NCBI GenBank assembly: GCA_038206395.1
Contig: JBBRAX010000002.1
Location: 124,001 to 188,000 of the forward strand
Length of the DNA stretch: 64,000 nucleotides
Reading direction: 5' to 3'
DNA from: JAGSPQ01 sp038206395
GTDB taxonomy: Bacteria; Myxococcota; Myxococcia; Myxococcales; Myxococcaceae
A program made the position numbers and the translations under genes. Positions 17,141 to 24,699 of the stretch are shown one piece after another (positions within the stretch are counted from its first letter, which is position 1; each line of letters starts with the position of its first letter). The notes beneath the pieces are model-generated. The model was not told where the DNA came from, searched no databases, and saw nothing but the letters and a program-made list of their open reading frames with translations.

Positions 17141-18246
17141 GGGCGAACTTTTCCGTCGAAGGTGACGAGCATCGCAGCGACGAGGTCGTCGGCGAGGTCG
17201 AGCTTGAGCGTGCCGTCCTTCACCAGCAGCGTCAGCAAGGTGAGCAGGTTGCGCGCGTACATCATGCTCGCGTGCAGCGGCACGGTGGCGGCGAGGTTGG
17301 TCGGGCCGAGCACCGTGATCCCCTCGGTGACGACGGTCTGCCCGGCTTTGGTCAGCTCGCAGTTGCCGCCCGACTCGGCGGCGAGGTCGACGATCACCGA
17401 GCCGCGCTTCAACATCGCCACCATCTTCGCGGTGATGAGCCGCGGTGCCGGCTTGCCGGGGATCTGCGCCGTGCTGATCACGACGTCCATCTCGGGCAGC
17501 TGCCTGGCGATCGCCTCGAGCACCCGGCGCTGCTGATCTTCGGCCAGCTGCGCGGCGTAACCGCCGGCGGCCTCGGCCTCCTTCCCCACCCCTTCGACCT
17601 CGACGAACTTTGCGCCCAGGCTCATCACCTGCTCGCGCACCGCCGGGCGAACGTCGAACGCGAAGACGACAGCGCCCAGGCGTTTGGCGGTGGCGATCGC
17701 CTGAAGGCCGGCGACGCCCGCTCCGAGGACGAGGACCTTCGAGGGCGTCAGCGTGCCCGCGGCGGTGGTGAGCATCGGGAAGAGGCGGGGGCAATGCGAG
17801 GCGCCCAGCAGCACGGCCTTGTAGCCGGCCACAGTGGCCTGGGACGACAGCGCGTCGACGGCCTGGGCGCGGGTGGTGCGCGGGACCTTCTCCATCGCCA
17901 TCGCGTTGACGTTCGCGCTGGCCAGTTGGGTAAAGAGCGCGCCGGCGGTGGCGGGCTGAAGAAACGAGATCAGCAGGCAGCCGGCGGGCAGCGCGCGCAC
18001 CTCTTCTTCGCTGGGGCGCTGGACCTTGAGCACCACCTGGGCACCGGCCAGGGTCGCTGCGGCGGTGGGCTCGATGGTGGCCCCGGCCTTCACGAACTGG
18101 GCGTCGTCGAGGCCCGCGGCCTCACCCGCGCCGCGCTCGACGGCCACCGTCACACCAAGCTTGATCAGCTTCTGAACGGAATCGGGAACCTGCGCGACGC
18201 GCTGTTCGTCCGCTACCGTCTCTTTCAACACTGCCACCCGGGTCAT
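17137..18246 (-). CDS. pntA1: NAD(P) transhydrogenase subunit alpha part 1
   Basis: This 369-residue soluble protein is the NAD(H)-binding domain I: VAVLKETVADEQRVAQVPDSV at the start (alanine dehydrogenase/PNT N-terminal), SSQATVAGYKAV, the Rossmann motif VLVLGAGVAGLQAIATAKRLGA, and GSVIVDLAAESGGNCELT. Together with the two membrane subunits downstream it makes NADPH using the proton gradient. It is the first gene of the pnt run. The 84 bases in front of it follow the stop of the COG3014-like lipoprotein gene. Confidence 0.97.
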   Translation of the reverse strand: MTRVAVLKETVADEQRVAQVPDSVQKLIKLGVTVAVERGAGEAAGLDDAQFVKAGATIEPTAAATLAGAQVVLKVQRPSEEEVRALPAGCLLISFLQPATAGALFTQLASANVNAMAMEKVPRTTRAQAVDALSSQATVAGYKAVLLGASHCPRLFPMLTTAAGTLTPSKVLVLGAGVAGLQAIATAKRLGAVVFAFDVRPAVREQVMSLGAKFVEVEGVGKEAEAAGGYAAQLAEDQQRRVLEAIARQLPEMDVVISTAQIPGKPAPRLITAKMVAMLKRGSVIVDLAAESGGNCELTKAGQTVVTEGITVLGPTNLAATVPLHASMMYARNLLTLLTLLVKDGTLKLDLADDLVAAMLVTFDGKVRP

Positions 18247-18330
18247 GGAGACCCTCCCTACCCGACGTAGTCGCTCGAGGCGGCGAAATTGAGGCAGGAA
18301 TTGCTAAGTCATCGGCTCGCTCTGCGCCTC

Positions 18331-19539
18331 TCAATACCGGCGCAGCACCAGCACCTTCAGCCGGCCCGGCACCACCTCGACCTCGTGCTCGGTGGTCTTC
18401 CCTCGAAAGCGCACCACGACCTTCTGCTTCCCGGCCGGCAAGCGAGCGCGGGCCACCTGAAACTCGGCAGGCAGCGACAGCCAGGATCTCGTGTCGGCTT
18501 CTTGCGTCAGCGACAGCGCGGCGAACGCGAGCACGCCGAGCTCGGGGCTCTTCGTCAGCGCGCCGACGCCGGCCGCGACGCCCGCCTTCAGGCCCGCACT
18601 CGCCAGTGACTTCGCCACCAGCTTCCCGATGCGATCGTCGAGGTGCAGCTTGGCGACCCTGTCGATCGACGTCACCGGAACGGCGCGAACCTCACCCGAA
18701 CCGAAGGTCACCACCGCCGCCGGTACCGGCGCCTGCCGCCCGTTGTAGACCGGCACCGCGACGAAGGTCGCCGGGCCGCCCTTCGCCTTGCCCTGTTCCT
18801 TCCGTGGCGCCTCGCCCGCTTCGATCACCACCGCGACCTGCCCATCGGCCGCAGCGGGAGCCGCCACTTCGACACCCGGGAACTTCTTCGCCATCCGCTC
18901 GTAGAGGTCGACCCGTTCGGTCTTCTTCGTGAGCCGCAGCGTCGCCTCGTTCAGCACGCCAAGGTTCGGCTGCAGCTCGGCCGCCGCCACGTAGTCGATC
19001 GCCGCCGAGTCCCACTCGCGCTGGTCTTCGTAGAGCATGCCGCTCAAGTACCGGGCGATCGCCAGCTGCTCGTACGGCTTGTTCTGCGCCTTCATCTTTT
19101 CCAGGCGCTCGTTGCAGCGGCGGATCTCGACCAGCGCGCCTTCGTCATCGCCCATCGCGGCGTAGTTCAGCGCCTGCAGCACGCTGATCATCAGCTTCTC
19201 GAAGTCTTCGCCGCGGTAGACGCGCACCGTCTCGTTTCCGAGCAGCGCGCCCGTCTCTTCCGTCACTGAGGTGAAGTCGAGCTTCTGCGCGAGCTCGTCG
19301 GCTTTCGCGAGCACATCGCGCGACTCGGCCCAGCGTCCTGCGGCGTGCAGCACCATGCCCTTGTCGAGCAGCACCAACAGGCGATCAGGCCCGTCTTGCT
19401 CGCCGTACTTCTGCTCGAGGAGCTTCAGCGCTTTCGGCGCGTCGTAGGCCGTGTACGCCGCGCGAACATCTTTCGTGGCGTCTACGTAGTGGGCACAGCC
19501 CGAGAGGGCGACGGCCGCGATGACGAGCAGCCGCTTTAG
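18331..19539 (-). CDS. COG3014-like TPR lipoprotein
   Basis: The reading frame gives 402 residues with a lipoprotein signal RLLVIAAVALSGC. Next come helical repeats with GALLGNETVRVYRGEDFEKLM and ALNYAAMGDDEGALVEIRRCNE, the hallmark of the COG3014 family often found beside lpoB. A C-terminal beta-rich domain carries GRQAPVPAAVVTFGSGEVRAVPVTSID. No ATG, GTG or TTG gives the signal peptide: the natural start position (LKRLLV) has CTA at 19539-19537, and in-frame CTG codons lie upstream, for example at 19575. The first standard start, a TTG at 19377, would remove the signal. The 5' end is therefore uncertain. It follows the lpoB gene on the same strand and probably works with it in peptidoglycan synthesis control. 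Confidence 0.75.
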   Translation of the reverse strand, partial: LKRLLVIAAVALSGCAHYVDATKDVRAAYTAYDAPKALKLLEQKYGEQDGPDRLLVLLDKGMVLHAAGRWAESRDVLAKADELAQKLDFTSVTEETGALLGNETVRVYRGEDFEKLMISVLQALNYAAMGDDEGALVEIRRCNERLEKMKAQNKPYEQLAIARYLSGMLYEDQREWDSAAIDYVAAAELQPNLGVLNEATLRLTKKTERVDLYERMAKKFPGVEVAAPAAADGQVAVVIEAGEAPRKEQGKAKGGPATFVAVPVYNGRQAPVPAAVVTFGSGEVRAVPVTSIDRVAKLHLDDRIGKLVAKSLASAGLKAGVAAGVGALTKSPELGVLAFAALSLTQEADTRSWLSLPAEFQVARARLPAGKQKVVVRFRGKTTEHEVEVVPGRLKVLVLRRY

Positions 19540-19612
19540 TCGAGCCGTTTTGCGGGCCCCGCATGGGGCACGCAGGCGAGACGACGGCCCATTGAGCAGC
19601 CGGGACAGGACG

Positions 19613-20209
19613 TCACCAGCTCACGCCCTGCTTCTCGAACTTCTTGCGCAGCTCTTTCTCGTCCGTCCATTCGATGACGCCGGTGCGCAGGTTCGTCAGC
19701 TTCGAGGTCATCTTGTAATAGACGAGCTTGTCGTCGCCGACTTCCTGGATGATCGAGCTGACCTCGCCGGTGAGCACGTAGTCCGCGGCCGACTGCTGGC
19801 CCGGGCCCTTCGCCTTCTCGGCGTCGACGTAGCCGCTGCCCTGGTACTCGTACTCTTCCGCCACGTCCTTGCGGGCCGCGACGTCCTGGAAGGTGAACTT
19901 CCCCGTCTTCGACAGCGCGACGAAGATCTTGTCCTGCAGCGACTTCATGTCGATGTGCTCGCTGGTCGAGTTCTTGAAAGTCCGGATCACCACCAGCGGC
20001 CGCGCGGGAGGCGGCGCGAAGCTCCCGGCCGCGGCGCCCATCGAGTCGGCCATCTTCTTGGCGATCAGCTGCAGATCGTTTTCGTTGAACTTGTCAGACA
20101 GCATCTCGATCACGTTCGGATCTTCGTACGTGCCGCGGGTGTACGCGCGCGGGCCGGTGCACGCCGACAGGGCGAGGACGGCGAGGAAGATCAGGGTGCG
20201 GCTCGTCAT
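19613..20209 (-). CDS. lpoB: Predicted penicillin-binding-protein activator LpoB
   Basis: This 198-residue protein has a lipobox signal (TLIFLAVLALSAC) and the LpoB core: DPNVIEMLSDKFNENDLQLIAKKMADS, then FKNSTSEHIDMKSLQDKI (the conserved KN.TSEHID motif), KFTFQD, and a C-terminal YYKMTSKLTN region. LpoB is an outer-membrane lipoprotein that stimulates the glycosyltransferase of PBP1b. The ATG at 20209 is chosen because GGAG sits 7 bases upstream; an ATG four codons earlier lacks one. It is followed by the COG3014-like gene and preceded by an exported protein gene 14 bases away. Confidence 0.88.
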   Translation of the reverse strand: MTSRTLIFLAVLALSACTGPRAYTRGTYEDPNVIEMLSDKFNENDLQLIAKKMADSMGAAAGSFAPPPARPLVVIRTFKNSTSEHIDMKSLQDKIFVALSKTGKFTFQDVAARKDVAEEYEYQGSGYVDAEKAKGPGQQSAADYVLTGEVSSIIQEVGDDKLVYYKMTSKLTNLRTGVIEWTDEKELRKKFEKQGVSW

Positions 20210-20223
20210 TGTGGTCTCCATGT

Positions 20224-21021
20224 TCAGTTCCACTCGCACTCGAAGCGACTGCCCATGTAGCGCCATTGGTAGGCGAGCAGTGCGTCGCGTTTGTACCCCG
20301 CGGTGAGGCGGCAGACGCTCTGCAACGACGCGCGGGGGTAGTCGAGGGTGTAGCTCTGCGCCGTGCGGCGCTCGTTGTCGTTCAGCTGCGACGGGTGGGT
20401 GATCGCCGGATTCGCGCTGGTCGCCACGAGCACCTGATGGGCGCCGTACGTCTTCAGCGGCACCTCGCCCGCCATCTGGATGCGGCGCACCTTCTTGGTG
20501 ATCAACAGGTCCGATCGATCGGTCATCACGTCGTATGGGTTGTTGCGCGACAGGAAGTCATTCAGGTTCGCCGAGAAGACGCGCGTGATGCCGCCGTCGT
20601 CGATGAAGACGTAGAGGAAGCTGTTGCGCGCCTCGCGGCCTTCGCCCGTGAAGTCCATCGTCAGCTGCAGCACCAGCGAACGGTTCGGCTTGAGGCCATG
20701 CAGCGAGACCGCGTTGATGACTTCCTTCGGCACGCCTTCCTTCTTCAGGCGAATCAGGCCGTCGGCGCTGGCGTCGCAGGCACACCGCCGCTCTTGAATC
20801 ATCTTCACCATGTCGGCGGCGTCGAAGCCGGCCTTCGCCAACTTCACCAATTCATCGTCCGACAGCGGCAGCTGCTCGGAGCGCTCGAACACCTTCGGCA
20901 GGTCGTTGCTGTTCCAGCTCACGACGTTGATCGTCTCAACCCGCCCCTGCGGAAACGCGGGCGGCCGAGGCAGCGACGGGGCCACCTGCGTCAACACCAT
21001 CAAGAGCACGGGAGCGAGCAT
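20224..21021 (-). CDS. Exported hypothetical protein with helical repeats
   Basis: This 265-residue protein has an N-terminal signal peptide (MLAPVLLMVLTQVAPSL). Residues 50-110 contain two similar helical repeats (DDELVKLAKAGFDAADMVKMI and DGLIRLKKEGVPKEVINAV) of the kind that precede short C-terminal oligomerisation motifs. The rest is a beta-rich domain (LVLQLTMDFTGEG, LYVFIDDGG). It is located between an outer-membrane barrel gene and lpoB, with gaps of only 4 and 14 bases, so it probably belongs to the same envelope operon. Function unknown. Confidence 0.7.
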   Translation of the reverse strand: MLAPVLLMVLTQVAPSLPRPPAFPQGRVETINVVSWNSNDLPKVFERSEQLPLSDDELVKLAKAGFDAADMVKMIQERRCACDASADGLIRLKKEGVPKEVINAVSLHGLKPNRSLVLQLTMDFTGEGREARNSFLYVFIDDGGITRVFSANLNDFLSRNNPYDVMTDRSDLLITKKVRRIQMAGEVPLKTYGAHQVLVATSANPAITHPSQLNDNERRTAQSYTLDYPRASLQSVCRLTAGYKRDALLAYQWRYMGSRFECEWN

Positions 21022-21025
21022 GACT

Positions 21026-21580
21026 TTAGAACCGCCACCCGGCGACCAGGCCAATGCGAAGGGCCGAGCCGTTGCCGGCGATAGGGATGTCGAAGCTGCC
21101 GTCGAGGCCGACCAGCAGGTGCTTGATGAAGATCATCTCGACGCTCGCCACCGGCGACAGGCCAAACCGAAGGCCAACCGTCGGGTCATAGATGGCGCCC
21201 GCCCGAAGGCCGAGGCTCGCGCTCACCGGCCACGTCGCCGTGCGGAACCGCGGCCCGACCAGCGCGTTGACCCGGCCGGTGTTGAACCCGTAGCTGCCGT
21301 GCACATCGAGCAGGAACCACGGGTACATCCACACCGAGAAGGTGCCACCGAGGTACAGCGGAGGCCCGTTTCTGGGGGCAGAGCCTGAGAGCGGAGGCGA
21401 GAGGCCCACCGGAACCTCCGCGCCCCAGTTCACGACCAGAGACAGGCGGCTGCTGCCCGACGGCTTGTCGTAGCCGCCTTTGCCCTGCTCGGAACCTTCG
21501 GCGCCGTCGGTGCGTCCACCTTCCTGTGCCCAGGCGGCCAGGGTGGTGAAAAGCACTGCGATGGCCAGCGTCCTTCTCAT
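21026..21580 (-). CDS. Predicted outer-membrane beta-barrel protein
   Basis: This 184-residue protein has a signal peptide (MRRTLAIAVLFTTLAAWA), a Gly/Ser-rich linker, and then alternating amphipathic strands (LYLGGTFSVWMYPWFLLDVHGSY, ALVGPRF, LGLRAGAIY) ending in an aromatic residue (VAGWRF), the usual end of an outer-membrane barrel. The predicted number of strands is about eight. No substrate is indicated. It is followed 4 bases later by the exported protein gene and preceded by mscS 40 bases upstream. Confidence 0.7.
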   Translation of the reverse strand: MRRTLAIAVLFTTLAAWAQEGGRTDGAEGSEQGKGGYDKPSGSSRLSLVVNWGAEVPVGLSPPLSGSAPRNGPPLYLGGTFSVWMYPWFLLDVHGSYGFNTGRVNALVGPRFRTATWPVSASLGLRAGAIYDPTVGLRFGLSPVASVEMIFIKHLLVGLDGSFDIPIAGNGSALRIGLVAGWRF

Positions 21581-21620
21581 TGGCAAAACCTCCGCTGCAT
21601 CAGACGGCAGACGCCTGCCG

Positions 21621-22688
21621 TTATTCAAGAATGGGCCCGCTGGCCAGGAACTCGCTTCTAGCCCGAGGCAACCATTGTGGGTGGCTGGCAAGAAAGCGAA
21701 TCAACCCTTCGCGGATCAGGCACCGCAGGTCGAAAGCCCGGTCGGGGTCGCAGGCGCCCACCAGCAGCCGCAGGGTCACCGTCTTGTCGTCCGCGTCGGT
21801 CACGTGCACGGTTGAGGTCTTACCGTCCCACATCGCCTTCACCTTCTCGTCGCAGAGCAGCCGGGCAATCTCTTCCCGGAACGCGTCGACGTCGGCGGTG
21901 AAGTCGACCTTCAAGATCACCGTGCTCAACATCGTGCTCTCGGCCAGCGACCAGTTCTCGAAGGTCTTGTCGAGGAAGTAGGCGATCGGGACGATCAGCC
22001 GCCGGTTGTCCCACGTGCGCACGACGACGTACGTGAACCGAATCTCGGCGACGGTGCCGTACTCCTTCTCGATCACCACCGCGTCGCCGATGCGAATCGG
22101 CTGGGTGATGGAGAGCTGAATGCCCGCGAAGAGGCTGGCGAAGGACTTCTGCGCCGCGAGGCCGAGCACCACCGCGCCGATGCCTGCCGACGCCAGCAGT
22201 GACACGCCGACGTTTCGCACCACGTCGAACTGCAAAAGGAAGATCGCCGAGCCGATGAGCCAGATGCCGAACTCGAGCAGCCTTCGCGTGAACTCGAACT
22301 GGGTGCGGATGCTGCGGTACCGCCCGCCCGGCTCCGCGTCGCGCCCTCCGACCCACACCGTCACCAGCTTCAACACCCGCAGCGCGAACCAGACGACGCC
22401 GATGATGGTCAGCGACCGTACGAGCAGATTTTTGTAGCCGCCTACGTCGGGGATGTTCGCCACCACCGCCGACGCATTGAGCAGCAGCGCCCAGGCGATG
22501 AGGCCCAGCGGGCCCTTCACCGACAGCACGAGGTGGTCGTCCCACTCCGAGGGAGTGCGGCGCGCAAAGCGGCCACCCACCTTCAAGACCACCCACTGAA
22601 GCAGGAGCGCGATCGCCGCCGAGCCGAAGAAGACCCCGGCCGCCGCGAGCCACTGCCACACCATCAACGGGCCCCACTGAACGCTCAC
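21621..22688 (-). CDS. Mechanosensitive ion channel of the MscS family
   Basis: This 355-residue membrane protein has about four N-terminal helices, the pore-lining helix GIGAVVLGLAAQKSFASLFAGIQL, the beta domain signature IRIGDAVVIEKEYGTVAEIRFTYVVVRTWDNRRLIVP, and a cytoplasmic C-terminal domain. MscS channels open when the membrane is stretched and release solutes on osmotic downshift. The GTG at 22688 is preferred because AAGGG lies about 8 bases before it; an ATG at 22664 is an alternative. It is divergent from the receiver gene at 22750. Confidence 0.93.
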   Translation of the reverse strand: MSVQWGPLMVWQWLAAAGVFFGSAAIALLLQWVVLKVGGRFARRTPSEWDDHLVLSVKGPLGLIAWALLLNASAVVANIPDVGGYKNLLVRSLTIIGVVWFALRVLKLVTVWVGGRDAEPGGRYRSIRTQFEFTRRLLEFGIWLIGSAIFLLQFDVVRNVGVSLLASAGIGAVVLGLAAQKSFASLFAGIQLSITQPIRIGDAVVIEKEYGTVAEIRFTYVVVRTWDNRRLIVPIAYFLDKTFENWSLAESTMLSTVILKVDFTADVDAFREEIARLLCDEKVKAMWDGKTSTVHVTDADDKTVTLRLLVGACDPDRAFDLRCLIREGLIRFLASHPQWLPRARSEFLASGPILE

Positions 22689-22749
22689 GGCCGAAACCCT
22701 TACCAACGGTGTGTTGCAAATGCGCGCGGTTTGTTACACGTGCCCGCCC

Positions 22750-23130
22750 GTGGAACGCCGCAAGATCCTGATCATCGACGACAGCGAGATCACCCTCGCG
22801 ATGGAAAAGTCCGTGCTCGAGGCCCGGGGCTACGAAGTGGAAGCCGCGTCGACACTGCAGGAATTCGAGAAGCTGCTGAAGGCTTTTCGTCCGCACTTGA
22901 TCCTCACCGACATCCACATGCCCGAAGCCAAGGGCACCGACATCTGCCGCACGCTGAAGAACGAGTACGGCACGCAGGACATCCCCATCGTCCTCTTCTC
23001 TTCCCTGAACGACGACGAGCTCGAGAAGCTGGCCGACCAGGTCGGGGCCGACGGGTTCTTGTCGAAGGCCAATGGCCTCGAGGCGCTCGGCGAAAAGGTC
23101 GACGAGCTGGTGTCTTCGATTCTCTGGTGA
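22750..23130 (+). CDS. Stand-alone receiver-domain response regulator
   Basis: This 126-residue CheY-like protein has Asp 10 and Asp 11 (IIDDSE), phospho-acceptor Asp 54 (LTDIHMPE), Ser 84/85 (LFSSL) and Lys 96 (FLSKA, without the usual Pro). It starts at a GTG right at the first beta strand; earlier in-frame Met codons give a Cys-rich, unlikely N-terminus. The stop overlaps the GTG of the cytochrome fusion gene, so the two are translationally coupled, which is an unusual pairing. Confidence 0.87.
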   Translation: MERRKILIIDDSEITLAMEKSVLEARGYEVEAASTLQEFEKLLKAFRPHLILTDIHMPEAKGTDICRTLKNEYGTQDIPIVLFSSLNDDELEKLADQVGADGFLSKANGLEALGEKVDELVSSILW

Positions 23131-24665
23131 GGCCGCTGCTGGCAATCGCCCTCTTCGGGGCGCTGCTGGGCTGCGCGACGCGTGAGAAGGAAGTGCGGCC
23201 GGCGCCGGCCGTTCGCCACGCGCGGCTCTTCGTCACCGCCGAGCTCAAGGGCTACCTGGGGCCGTGCGGCTGTTCCGAGAACATGCGCGGAGGCATCGCG
23301 CGCACCGCGTTTCAGGTCGTCGAGGCGCGCAAGACAGGCGAGCCGGTGTTCTTCATCGACTCGGGCGACGCGCTCTTCGGCACCACCGACGTGCCCGCCG
23401 AAGCCGTGCCGCAGCAGGAAAGAAAGGCCCGCGCGCTCGCCGATGCTTTCAAGTTGATGGGGCTTCAGTCGCGCGCCGTGGGTCCCCTCGACGACGCGCG
23501 CGGCCCCGCGTTCCGAACCGCCCTCGGGCTGCCCGAGCTCCCGCCGTCGCAGCTGCAGTTGCTCGACCTCGGCGGCGGCGCGAAGGCTGCCGTCATCAAC
23601 GCCGACTCGCTCGACCAGCTCGTCCCCCGCGCCGCCGCCGCCCGTTCGGCCGGAGCGTCCTTCGTGCTCGCCCTCATTCAGCTTCCCTTCGACGTGGTGA
23701 GCAAGGCGGCCGCGCTTCCCGTCGACTTCGCGATCGCCACCCGCAGCAAGGACGAGTTTTCCAGCGAGGCCAGCAAGCTGGTGCGCGGGGCCACTCCGGT
23801 CGCGCAGCTGCAGAGCAAAGGCCGCACGCTGCTCACGATCGAGCTCACGGTGAACGACAACGCGGCGAAGTTCGAACTGCTGCGCGGCGCCGCCGATGCC
23901 GAACGTGAGTTGGCCGCGCTGGATCAACGCATCGAGCTGCTTCGCGCCCAGGTGAACGAGCCGATGCTCGCTGAACAACTGAAGGCCCTGCGGAAGGCGA
24001 AGCTCGAAGAGGTGATTGGACGTCGCGAGGCGCTCGCCGCCGCTCCGCTTCCTGAGCCTGCAGGGAAGAACGTGTTCGCGGTTCGCTTCATCCCCATCGA
24101 GGCCAACTTCCCGACGCTGCCGGCCGCGGTCGAGCTCGTCACCGCCTACGACCGCGACGTCGGGCAGCTGAACCTGCAGTACGCGAAGGAGCACGGCAGA
24201 GACTGCCCGGCGCCCGAGAAGGGAAAGGCCGGCTACGTCGGCAACGCCGCGTGTCTCGACTGTCACGAGGAAGCGTTCGAGGTGTGGAAGGCGTCGAAGC
24301 ACGCCGAGGCGTACCCGACGCTCGAGAAGATCGGCAAGAACCACCACCTCGACTGCATCGGCTGTCACGTCACCGGCTGGCAGCAACCCGGCGGCACCTG
24401 CCGCATCGACCGTGTCACCGGCCGCGACCACGTCGGCTGCGAGTCGTGCCACGGGCCGGGCTCGCTTCACGTCGCCGACGCGTCCGCCCACAACATCGAC
24501 AAGGGCAACCAACCAAAGGCGTGCCTGGGCTGCCACGACGTCGAGAACTCGCCCCACTTCGTCTTCGAGGGCTACGTGGCAAAGATTCTCGGGCCGGGCC
24601 ATGGACAGCCGCTGCCCGAGGGTGCCAGCAAGCCGGAACCGTCGAAGAAGCCCAGGCGGAATTGA
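23127..24665 (+). CDS. Lipoprotein fusing a metallophosphatase-like domain and a four-haem cytochrome c
   Basis: This 512-residue protein starts with a lipobox signal (LLAIALFGALLGC). Residues 30-340 resemble the 5'-nucleotidase-like metallophosphatases that carry a GYLGPCGCSENMRGG motif and FFIDSGDALF, but the classical N-terminal DxH metal motif is missing. The C-terminal part (from about 370) has four CxxCH haem sites, with first Cys at residues 376, 410, 438 and 466, spaced as in cytochrome c554-type proteins. It is predicted to be exported and anchored in the membrane, with a role in periplasmic electron transfer. GTG at 23127 overlaps the receiver stop. The role of the first domain is inference. 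Confidence 0.8.
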   Translation: MRPLLAIALFGALLGCATREKEVRPAPAVRHARLFVTAELKGYLGPCGCSENMRGGIARTAFQVVEARKTGEPVFFIDSGDALFGTTDVPAEAVPQQERKARALADAFKLMGLQSRAVGPLDDARGPAFRTALGLPELPPSQLQLLDLGGGAKAAVINADSLDQLVPRAAAARSAGASFVLALIQLPFDVVSKAAALPVDFAIATRSKDEFSSEASKLVRGATPVAQLQSKGRTLLTIELTVNDNAAKFELLRGAADAERELAALDQRIELLRAQVNEPMLAEQLKALRKAKLEEVIGRREALAAAPLPEPAGKNVFAVRFIPIEANFPTLPAAVELVTAYDRDVGQLNLQYAKEHGRDCPAPEKGKAGYVGNAACLDCHEEAFEVWKASKHAEAYPTLEKIGKNHHLDCIGCHVTGWQQPGGTCRIDRVTGRDHVGCESCHGPGSLHVADASAHNIDKGNQPKACLGCHDVENSPHFVFEGYVAKILGPGHGQPLPEGASKPEPSKKPRRN

Positions 24666-24699
24666 CCGCGCGTCGGGCGCGTTCATACTCGAGGACCCT

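Noticed and set aside
22830..24686. Minus-strand ORF of 618 codons
   Set aside because: Antisense to the receiver and cytochrome fusion genes, both of which have clear motifs.
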